Positions 27,401 to 39,400 of a stretch of 64,000 bases of DNA are shown here, in pieces. The notes below the pieces were generated by a model. The model searched no databases, had not been told where the DNA came from, and worked only from the letters and a program-made list of their open reading frames with translations. The DNA comes from Phoronis australis (taxonomy: Eukaryota; Phoronida; Phoronidae): positions 1,373,917-1,437,916 of the forward strand of contig NMRA01000007.1 of the NCBI GenBank assembly GCA_002633005.1. The letters run 5' to 3'. The stretch's first letter is position 1. Each line of letters starts with the position of its first letter. The position numbers and the translations under genes were made by a program.

Positions 27401-30400
27401 GTCTTTTTGGTGCATAAATGTCTACCAATCTTGACCTACTTATTAACGTCAGTCCTCAATGCTAACATTTTGTGAATAATTCTGAAGTAGAGAAATCCTT
27501 GGACAGTGTAGTCCAAAAACCGTAACATGTCTTGTTCAGTAGTTTGTGTCTTTATTATCAAAAACCGTGCAGGAAGGTGAAGTTTGTGAAGTAAAGACAG
27601 TGAGAACTTCTTCTTGCTCAGCATATTATGCAGATACATGAATGGGAACAATGTCTGTTGCAGAAGGGGACTACAGCAATCGGTTTGGCGGATCTCAACA
27701 TGGCTGACATATTGCATCACTTTATGGCAGGAGGTCACAAGCGTCAGGTGGTAAGAATACGGTAGTTTTTGTTACACCAATACTATGTGCTTGGCTTAAT
27801 GCCCACCGTGTGATTTTTAAGTTATTCGCTTTTTAAGTGCCCCAGGTGTTTATCCTAAATTGTACAAACGTTCGCATTTGAAAAAATGGATACTCATAGG
27901 TCTGTCATGTGCAGTACCTTCATGCAAAGCCAGGTGGCAGCACGTCAGTATCCTCGTGTTGATGGGGCATTACTATTTCTTGTAATTCTACTGCATTGTT
28001 TGTTGCATTTTATTACATTTTCCAGCCTGGAGTCAACAAAGAGAGGTTCCGTTCACCTAGTTGTGTAATTAAAGAGGGGGACTCTGTCAACGTTGACGTC
28101 ACATCACCAGGTGCAACATTGGCACTAGGAATGATGTTCTTTGGCTCAAATAACAGGTGTGATGAAAATAGTTTAAATTTCATTTGATCGTTCATTGATA
28201 AAAGTGAGAAATAATTTGAAGTCGATAAATCTTTTAACTTTTTCNGTGGGTACGAAATAAAAGTGCCTTCCCCCCCCTCCCATACAGATTTTGCTGGAAC
28301 AGCCCTTACTGCAAATAATGAAAAAATTATCAAAAGTTTTTTTATGACGTCTATAGAGTAAAAACCATGCCAGTAATAGACTAAAAAGTTCTTAACCTTT
28401 TTGTGGAGAAAATTGACAAACTAGAATTTCACATGTCGGCCATATTGTGTGCTAAACATATGGAGAATTACCATTATAGGTTCCATTCTTGCAAACCTTA
28501 AGAATTGAATGTGATTTAATTCCTTAATTCAAGTCATGAAAAATACTTGTAATGTGTAACCATTTGAGATGTCAAAAACTTGTATTGCAGATCAGTTCGT
28601 TTTTAATTTCATTTTTTTTAGTAATAAAATATTGATCACATTTCATTCTCAACATTCTTACAGTTTATTTCATTGAATGAAAAGGAATTTTATCTTGTTC
28701 TGCAGACAGTTATGTGAATATCATGAAGGACATTTATCCACTGACTGTTAAAGCAGATAGAATAACACTGAGGTCTTTGAGGCATGTCAGTGAAGAATGA
28801 CTGTCATGTGCGATTGGCCTCACACAACTCTTTGTTTTCATCAATACCATGGACTCATAGGTACTCTAGAATTTTGTCTTCAGCTATCACTCTCAACTAT
28901 GGATGACATCAAGTTTAATTGTCTTTTAGGTGGTAGTACTTTAAGTATTTGCATCATTACTAAGTGCCTCAAAAGAATATTAGAATTACTGTGCAGTGAT
29001 TCTAGTTGTTCTCTAATAAGTATCATTCCACGACAACTGGTTGTATTTTTCAGCGTTTTTATAATGACCTGGTCTTGAGATCTAATGTCCGAACGCAGAG
29101 TTGACTCAGACTCTAAAGTTTAACGTAACCAGTCACAATTGCATTATTCAAGGCTACTCAAAGGGTGCCATTCAATTGATTTTAGAGTCAAGTTGAGGCA
29201 AAGTTGGTTCTAGTATGTATCCAGACTCATTTGGAGAATTGTGCTCATCGACTAAACAAAATCAGTTTCAGCCAAGGTCAAGGTCATGTGTTTTTTGTTT
29301 GAAGATCTGTACAAGAGCATGCAAATACTGTTTGATACACCGTGAGATTTGCTAAGTGATAAGCAAAACAAACATTTTTCATTGTCTCAGGTAGATTTTC
29401 TTTTTTTGCAAATGAGCAACTAAAGAAGACTGCCTCGCTGACTCGATTTTCAAAAAAAACACAGACCAAAACCAATTATGCTTTTTTGGATTCAGATGCC
29501 AAGGCCAGGTTTTTCAGTTTCTCATCTGCATGTTAAAGTATCTTAAACATCCACGTCCACATATCAGTAGTGCCATCTGGTGTACAGGCACAGAACTAGC
29601 ATGAGCCCCATCTGTCTGACAATTGTATGTTTTTGGTGCATAAATGTCTACCAATCTTGACCTACTTATTAATGTCAGTCCTCAATGCTAACATTTTGTG
29701 AATAATTCTGAAGTAGAGAAATCCCTGTACAGTATAGTCCAAAAACAGTAACATGTCTTGTACAGTAGTTTGTGTCATTATTATCAAAAACCGTGCAGGA
29801 AGGTGAAGTTTGTGAAGTTAAGACAGTGAGAACTTGTGCGTGCTCAGTATGTTACGCAGATACATGAATGGGAACCATGTCTGTTGCAGAAGGGGACTAC
29901 AGCAATCGGTTTGGCGGATCTCAACATGGCTGACATATTGCACCACTTCATGGCAGGAGGTCACAAGCGTCAGGTGGTAAGAATACGGTAGTTTTTGTTA
30001 CACCAATACTATGTGCATGGCTTAATGCCCACCCTGTGATTTTTAAGTTATTCACTTTTTCAGTGCCCCAGGTGTTTAATATCCTAAATTGTACAAACGT
30101 ACCCATAGGTCTGTCATGTGCAGTACCTTCATACAAAGCCAGGTGGCAGCACATCAGTATCCTCGTGTTGATGGGGCATTACTATTTCTTGTAATTCTAC
30201 TGCATTGTTTGATGCATTTTATTACATTTTCCAGCCTGGAGTCAACAAAGAGAGGTTCCGTTCACCTAGTTGTGTAATTAAAGAGGGGGACTCTGTCAAC
30301 GTTGACGTCACATCACCAGGTGCAACATTGGCACTAGGAATGATGTTCTTTGGCTCAAATAACAGGTGTGATGAAAATAGTTTAAATTTCATTTGATCGT

Positions 30401-33400
30401 TCATTGATAAAAGTGAGAAATAATTTGAAGTCGATAAATCTTTTAACTTTTTCCTTATTATTTGTAACCAATATTGTTAAAAACTTTACACAGTTTGTTT
30501 ATTTTTGAATGAGACTGTGTGTTCACAACCCAGCCTCACAACTAGAATGACTGTTGTGTTGCAAAGTCTTTCAATGGTGAGTCATGCTTTATTATAACTT
30601 TGCCTTCACCACCACCTGAGTTATTTCTTTAATTTTTTTTCCTTGCTGGTAACACAATGGAAGTAATAATTCAGCTCAGTCTGGTGCTCACTACGATCTT
30701 GTGTGACTGGGTGTGTTGTGAATTCCACAAGTTAGCCTGTCTAAAGACTCTGTTTTTATACACATTTTGAAAACAGTTTCTAGTGAAGTTGGAAATTTTC
30801 CAAAAATGCACACAAGCAGGTGGTTAAAATTTCAAAATTAAGAATTAATGAATTTTTTAAGTTGCCTCCCAGCTGCCTCAAATATTGTACCCTTGATAAA
30901 AGTGAAAGTTTAATGGGAGTCTCTGATTGCCCAGTACAGCTGGACTGTTGAGTTTGATCATTAATGAGGGTGAGAAATTTGAGTTTGTCATTGGAAAATT
31001 TGTAAATTCTTAAGTAAGGCACGTAAATATCGATTTCTAGTTTTCCCGATTGTACTGAGTTTTGGAAGGAGCTCATTGTAGGTATTTTTGGCCTTTTGAA
31101 CCACCTCGAACTTGTTTTATCTTAAATCGAAGTTGCACTTAGGTAAAATTCTCTGGAAAAGCTTTTGATAACTTTTATTTGTTTGGTTATAATGATATTT
31201 GAAACCCGCAAACCTTTTAGCTAATTGGTAGGAGGTGAAAATTGTTAGCTGCCTGTATAGTGAATGTGGCTGCTCACTGGTTCTTAAGAAATGGCAAAAG
31301 TATACGATTTTCTTATCAATGCTTAGCAAATTGGCAAAAGAAAGTAGGTCTAAGAAGTTGCATCTTCATTAAATTTGCTTTGTAACTGGAATTCAGCACG
31401 TTTTCACAAATTTGATGTGTCATGCACTACAGTTTACTGAAAGTACCATGAACTTTGGGAAATAACTCAGTTTCATGAACCTGTAAGGATAATTTGTGCG
31501 TATATTTTATTTCCATGCCCAAATTTCTAGAAGTAACAATAAGAATACTGTCAAAATATGACAACTAAAAAATTAATGTTGATATTGGATTGACATTAAT
31601 ACTTGACCGTGTGCAGCCCCATAGTACTGAACAATTTCTTTCTTATAGTGCTGTGGCCAGTTGGTTGGAACCACCGGACACTCAGTTCTTACTAGACTTT
31701 GTCCGCCCTGATTACCTCTTGCTGAAGGTGGTCAGCCGGGGCCTGGTCCTCTGGGACACAGTCTTACCCACGAGGCAGTGGGTCGAGGCCAACTTACCGC
31801 CCATCGTTCAGCAGTACGGCTTTAAGAGAATGGAGTATCAGCATGATCCAGAGTGTGATGTGGACTTTGAAACTATGAGGTGTGTTGTGCTAAGTTGTAA
31901 TTTTTATTATTATTATTATTATTATCATCATCATTATTATCATTATTATTATTGTTAGTCACTCTTGAGGTCTGTATTTTCTGTAGCTGTAGAACATGTA
32001 CTTTTGTACCTTATAGCTTTGTTGGTGTTTTTTATGTGTACACATATAGCACATATAGGCCTATGCACCCTGTGTATGAAGATGTTAATCCAAGTTGAGC
32101 TCATACTCCTACATTTGATATATTAAAGTAAAAACCTTGTTCAAAGATGTGTGAGTGAAGGGTCGCTAATTTTGATAAAAACAGGCGTGGTTTCTGTTAA
32201 AGACATGTTTTTTTGCCTGCAAACGAAGCTTAAGGGATGTACCAAACATTATGGAGGAGAGTTGCAAAACAGGAAATTGTTAATGTCTGTGTATGTGCTG
32301 TCTGTTGTAGTGATTTGTAGAGAGTGCAAAAGATGGAGAATAAAACACTGAATTTATTAGATTGTCCGTGTGTTATTCTGATGTTGATATGTTGTATCAA
32401 GAAAGTAATCTGTGAGTGACGAAATAATTCTTATTTTGTTACAGTCAAGCTAAATGTAATTTAGTTGCTGGCGGTTGTATGACTGTAGGCCTCAAGTTTG
32501 CTGGAACTTCCAATAAGACTGCTTATAACACACTGGTAGGTGAAAGTTGAAAGTGATGAATTGTGAAGTTATGCTGCTGGACTACTAAATAAGCCCCAAT
32601 CAGTAACTCCAGCTAGTGTTGAGTCACTGAATCTGCCCATACTCATTCAACTATTGGCTGTATTGCTTTTGTGGCATAAGAATGGTGGTTTACGAACTCC
32701 AACATATTGATGTCAGTCTTCATCTGCAAATCTTCCCTTTTTACGAAGACCAGAAATAACTTCTATTGTAAGGAACCCATTTAGGTCAATTTCAAGCTCT
32801 AAATGACCTGATCCGGATGTGATTTGATGTGGTTGGAAAATTGCTGAAGACAGTTGTATGGAGGTTTTAATAGCTGTACGTGACTCATCAGTTTCAGTTA
32901 TCCACTAGCTTTATGCATGTCGCATTCTTATTTGTTGAGGGCCCATTAAACTATGCCAAATTATTTGACCTTATTGTTTTCCAGCTAACCTATGCGCGAG
33001 AGTTCATGGAGTTGTTAAATCAACAGAGTTGTTACGAACAGTCAGGCAGGAGTACATTGGAGGGCTCATTGGTCGTCATTGTGTTGTCGTTGTCTCTGGT
33101 AAGACAGTCTTACTTGTCTTGTGCCCTGTTTAGACATGAACCTTGTTTGGTGCAGACTGACATGGTCCAAGTTAGTGGTCAGACATATGTCCCTTAGGCT
33201 ACAAACGTGACCCAATTGCTTTGTTGAAAGCATAAGAACCAAACACAAAGAGGGCTGAAAGTTACGAAGTGTTTATATTTTGATGATTTTTTTCGACTGA
33301 CGAAACTCATCCTGTGATCTGATAGGGTGAATGTAAAGGGAAGGGTGTCTTTAAAGAAGTGTTATCCTTTGCAGTGTTGGTGGGCTCTTAATGTCTGTGT

Positions 33401-36400
33401 TTGTCACAAACTTTGTTCTTGTCCAGGTGATGGCTGGAAGCGGTGACCTTGATGTATTGCGTATCTGTCGAGTCCTGCGGCGTCGGGTTGGGCCTCAATA
33501 TAACTATGTCACCTATGGATCTCACATGGCTGTATCCATGGCAACCAGCCTCTTGTTTGTGGGCGGTGGAAGGTAAACCAGAGAGCTTTTTGCTTGCACA
33601 TTATAGCTGATTCATTCTGCATTTCTGTAAAAGGGGTGGTTTCTTAAATTACGATTATTTATATATGTGGGTTTGCTTGTTTTCAATTGCAATGAAATTC
33701 ATCCTTTGAAGTACGCTATGTTCAATGTTCAATAGGTAGTTACTCTCACGTTTCAGTCATCATGCTTGTAATATTGTTTTAAAAATGTGTTCTCCTTGTA
33801 GTTAAAACTCGGGAATATGAAAATCTTGTTTATTTTGCCTCAGGTATTCATTCAGTACCAAGCCTGAAGCTGTGGCCGCCATGATCTGTGCATTCTTCCC
33901 AAAGTTCCCATCTGACAGCAACGATAACAGGTATCTTGATTATGGGTTGGTTGTTCTGTCCGTGCTGATTTCCGACACGCCCATTTTTGCTGAAGTGAGT
34001 TTATGCCTAAAAACTCCCCAGGGAACCCTTTCATAAACAAGTGGTGAGTTTCTTTAAGGAACCTCAGACTGCAACGTCCTGATCAGTGGTGACCATCAAA
34101 TGCAAACTAACCTTCACTTAAACAGATCTGGTGATGGTTTCATTGACAAATGAACAACTTGAAATATTTTAACGATCCTTTCGTATATGCCCTGTGGTGG
34201 ATATACAAATTGATTCATTGGGCCTTGTTTCTAATGGGGTCTCTCTGAAATCCCCGGTACAGCCTGATACAGATGTATGTTTGCATAACAAGCCCTCTGA
34301 AATATTAATATGTCACATATGAATATCGTGGATTTTGTACAATGTTGTCAGCTGTTAGAAAGTTATGCCAAAACAGTGCAAAACTCAGCAAGCTGTTCCT
34401 TCTATTTTCAAGTCAGTGCCCTTATCTGACTCGCTACAATAACGTCCAAAATTAAACAGATATGGCCACCAGTTACTTGGTCATTCTTCTCCACATATGT
34501 TAGAAGTTATTTCTGTAATATTGTTCATGTGTACCAGTGGGTCTAGCTCTCCTGGTTACTAATGGGTCTATCTATCACCTGGATTTCAAGGGGCTTTGTC
34601 TATTTAGGCAAGGTGCAAAATCAACTGGAGATTTTCGTTTGCCAGGTGGAAATCAGTGTCAAACGTGTTGTAACTATTAGCAAATGGGTAAAATTATTCA
34701 ATGTTATCAGGGGCTAGGAGCTTCTCAATGGCTGATAGCCTTGTGCTGACATTGCTGGGAAAGTATTTTATTTTGGACTATAACTGGTGTAATTTCTCCT
34801 CTCACTTCTGCTGGTTGTGATGATGTACAGATTAAACTTGATATTTTTTTGTGGTTTCGAAAGGTTCTTAGAAGTTCTTTGTGCTCATCTAAAAATTATT
34901 CTATTTCTCATCGCCACGGTCATCGTCATCAATAATTTTAAGAGCCGTCGTGTGGTTATACTCGATATTAAATAGTTTTGATTTGTTACCATGTTTCCAT
35001 CCATTCCTCGTTCTTCTCAGGTACCACCTGCAAGCCCTTCGCCACCTGTATGTGTTGGCCGCAGAACCCCGCCTGTTGCTGCCCCGTCAAGTGGACACCG
35101 GTCAGTCATGTTACGCACCACTCTCTATTACCTTTAAGGTGAGTAGTATTCACAAGAGTTGAAAATCAGTAAGTCTCCATGTTTGACTCTCAAATGAGCA
35201 AGTCTCCATGTTTGACTCTCACTTGTAGACAGATCTTGTTGGAAGGGACATATTGGTAATTACAAACTACTATTGAACAATCTCATTTTCAACAAGATTA
35301 AGTTAATTTGGAATTACCAGAATGGTGTTTTCAACGAGATTTAACATAAGTGTATGACTTGGAGTATAACACACTGTTACATCCGACTCGGAATTTGGAT
35401 AGAGTGCAAATTGAGGATGTTGGCCTCAGATTGTGACGCATTATGGGGTATGGTTGGTATTCTTTGCTCACCATCTCTTAACTCAGGCCCGTGGTGTAAT
35501 GTTCATCATTTAGGTTTATGAGGTTATATAATTTGAGTTTGGTGACTGTCATAAGTGTACATTAAGGGTAGATAGTTATTTTCTTCTTTAAATATCTTCT
35601 TGTGATGTTTTTTACAATTTGTATGCCTTTGGAACCTTTTGTGACATGAGCTTACTATCGGAGTATGTCAGCATCAGCTTGTCAAAAATGAAGCTCATAA
35701 GGGATTGAAGTTGATTGATTTTCCTGCTGTGTGTTATCGTTAACCAGTTAATGAATGTCTTTTCACTTGCAGGACACAGAGTTTTTTTCCAACAAATCTT
35801 TCAAGTGTTTTGCGCCATGCTTATTGCCAGAATTGGACAGTTTGCTCGAGGTAACTGCTCTTAATTGTTATTGATACGCGATTAGACGATTGAATTTTTT
35901 TATTTTATTTTGCCATCTGTTTGGTGGTGTTTACAATTCTGTTCAAAGTGTCAGTAAATATCTGGGTGGATACCTGTTGTTGCTTTGGGCAGTAGATGGT
36001 TTTTGTTAGATATTATCATTCTTATTATAAATCATTATTGAGTATAATTGAGAAATTGAAAGCTATGGTTCGTCAGCCTGTGCAGGCTTTTTCAAGCTTC
36101 TGTGACACCTGGTGCTGTGTGTCTATCTTGAGTCTAAGGTCGGGAAACTTTGAGCAGTACCCAATTTTTCATATGTGATAGGTTGACTGTTAGTCTACCT
36201 CATTTGCTTTAGAAATGGGTATTCAAAATGTTTAGAAATGCACTCAGGCGAGTCTAGTAGAGATTAAGAATAATTGTTGAATGGCAATTAAGGGCACATG
36301 TAATGAACTTTTGGTGTTGTTAGTTAACAAAGCAGTTTTGGAAAAGGACTTGAATGTTATGTATCAATGTGAGTCATCTATACAGTCATGAAGTACTTGG

Positions 36401-39400
36401 AATTAATACTTAGGTAGCTAGGAATGATGCTTAGAAATGTTAGGAATGAAACTAATCTCCAATTCTTGCAATGAACAGGTATGTGTCGAAGGTCCTCGTT
36501 ACTGGCCAGTGGAGTTCCATGCTGACAAGAACTGGGCGGGGCTTAAGCACATCTTGCAGCAAAATGGCGAGCTGTTTGTTAAGCAGAGGGCTGGACATCT
36601 GTCATACAATGATGACCCTAAGGTGAGTGTCTCTCAATGTTAGGCTGATGGTAAGGTACCTGTCCTGAAGCGATGACCCCAAAAAAAGAGGTCAACTACA
36701 GGTGTCTGCTGTGTAGTGGGCGGGGCATATGATGACTTGATTGAAAAATTGCCATTGCTGGTGGTAGAAGAATGTTTGAGGTTATTATTTGTTTCTGTTG
36801 TCCCCTAAACTTTGGTTTTGATCGGTAGACCTGAAAAGTTTGAAAGAAGCTCATTTTGATATTCCAGTGAATGCTAAGCGGAACAAACGTGCATATTAAA
36901 GTGGAAGGTACAATAGACCACTATGTGCCAGCTTGGGCAAATTACAATAGCTTTCATATTGTTTTGCAGGGGTACCGTGGTTTACTTGCCAAAACATTCG
37001 CAAGTGACCAGACAGGGTGTAGAGCTAATAGTTCGGAGGTGGTCAAGTCTTTCTCAACAGATGACAGGGTCCTATTGTTTGCCAAACATTTCTGCCAGTC
37101 TCGAAATAACAAGGTAAATGTCATCTATTGTGATTTTATTACAAAATGCCAATTTTTGCCCATGTCTTCCAGATGCATGCTGAAATCCAGGCTTGTGACT
37201 TTACAAGTTAAATATGATTGAAATACTCTTTATTTCCATGAATGACATTTAGCTTCACTAGCAGAGCATTTAACTGTGATTGCGGAGGTTCCAGGTTTGA
37301 CTTTGCACTGGAGCCAATCTCAGAAATCACTTTTCTTGCCAATGATGTCCATGTAGTCTTTGTAATCAGAAATTAATGTTAGCCGATATATGTTGCACCT
37401 CACGTGTTTTGGTATGCTTGCAGGATATCTCAGGATCTGAAGCCATGTCTGCAATACTGCACGAATGCCTTACACAGGAGAAACTTGAAGTCTTACCTAC
37501 ATATATTGCTTTGAACCAGGTAGTGAACAAGTTTTTGGTCAAATATAGACGTAAACTCACATCAGCTCTGCATTCCAGCAACTGTTTGTTTTCTAATTTT
37601 TGCAATAAGCTGAATCCACGAGTGTGTTAAGTATGCAGTGCTATGTATTTAAGTTTACAAATGAGGAATGATGTGCTGATGTCAAAGTGTGGTAACTGGT
37701 TTTCCCTGACATTTTCAAAAGTGAAGTCAATGTAAGTGCTCTTCAGCTATCATCATAAGAAATCTGTTAGCGATATTTGCTAATCATTGACTTCATGAGG
37801 CAATATAGTGTCACTGGTCATATGGTTGTGTATCATTGTCGGTGTATCAAGTTTTCATTGTGATGTCCATTCCCCAGGTGTGCAGAAGTCTACCTCACCT
37901 GTCAAGTACGCTCTCTCTGGCTCAAGTCCAGCTGGTGATGGCCTATTACGAGAAGTGTCGGACGTCGCAACTAATTCAGGAAGAATTCACAGCTGTCATC
38001 AGAAATGACATTGACAGGAGACTTGATGACTGGCTGAAAGGTAGGGGATGGGGGTAGCAATATGAAGGTGAAGGCTAGAGAGGTGCATAATGGTAATCTC
38101 CCACTCATGATTACGCTTTGTGAAGTTGTATGCCTGGGTTGGGTTTCATAAAACTAGTTTTGATGGTTGCATGATGTTAAATGCATTATTCAACATTGTC
38201 AATGTGGCACATGGTAATGTATCATTGCTACCATCCAGCTTATAACTTTCATGTTACTGGCTCCTGAAGAGCAAACCTGTTTATACCAGAACGACAGCTA
38301 ACTAGCTGTGTATTTTATAACTAGATTCTCCTGTGCATCATTCTCAGACTCCAGTTAAAACTGTGAGCTTCTTTGTGTCTGGTGGTCCTGTTGTCTTTGT
38401 AATCCTGATCGACTGCTGGATGAATACATCAACATTAATCTGCCATATTGGTTTTGAGATTGACCTTGGGCCCGTTCCAAGAAACTGACTTAACTTTATT
38501 TTGGACTTAAGTCTAAGATTTGTCTTAACTTGAAAACTTTGAAACTTTCACATCTGGTAAATTCATCAAAATTAAGACAAAACTTAGGTCAAACACTTAA
38601 ATCAAGCTTAAGATCTCTTTCTTGAAATGATTTTGAGACAAATTGAACTTTTATTTTAAAATATAGTAAAATTTAGGAATTGTCTTAGCTATAAAGTTAG
38701 TTTTGTTGGAACGGGCCCCTTATCCTTTGTGTGGGCATGATGATGATGGTGTCCTTGGTTAGTTCCACATTTGCACACAACTGTCACAACATTGTGAGCT
38801 AGTGACCATAATGTGATTTTGGTCCTATTTATAAATGTTGAGTCTTAAATCAGTGGAAAACTACTGGAGTGTACTTCTAAGGGCATCTTGCATTTTGGGT
38901 AATAGTCACTATAGTCACTCACCAGTTGTCCTACATTTTGAGAACCAGATTTCTTCGCTCAATAACGGCATCATAATCTGAGATACCCGTGACTATTGCC
39001 ACATTTTGACTTGAGTCCTAGTGATGCTTGCTTACATTTTTTTCTTTTGTCAGACTAGGGTTTCCAATTTCCTTCAAATATAGAGGTTGAAGAGGATGCA
39101 ACCAAATTCACTGTAGATAAAAATCATGAACTTCACTCATTATATACAGCTTTAGTTTTGTGAAATTAGGATCCTCAAAATGACTTTGATACTTGAGTGT
39201 TGACTTATAAGGGTAGTGCTGTTCATGACTTTAAGTTTTCGTGAAAATAGGAGATTTGAGTTAAGCTAGAACTTAAATTGATCGTCAGGAGTGCTATACA
39301 CATGGACAGGGCATTACTGTTAGAGACGGTGGTGTCGCATTTACTTCTGATATTGCACTCCTTTTTCAGAATCTGGCCACTTTGTTACGTCGTATCTCAA

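Larger units (their letters stand above)
25847..30453 (+). other. Tandem duplication around ANAPC1 exons 25-26 joined by a single N (probable haplotype duplication)
   Basis: Copy A is about 25856-28244 and copy B is 28309-30453, separated by N (28245), 60 bp of transposon end (28246-28305) and TTA. Differences are substitutions, short indels and a 245-bp insertion in copy A. Copy A ends CTTTTAACTTTTTC at the N, and the same words continue uninterrupted in copy B near 30441. Confidence 0.87.

Noticed and set aside
37248-37330. A tRNA-like sequence (CTAGCAGAGCATTTAACTG, then CCAGGTTTGACT)
   Set aside because: Box A and box B words are suggestive, but both are degenerate and no folded tRNA shape could be drawn; too weak to list.
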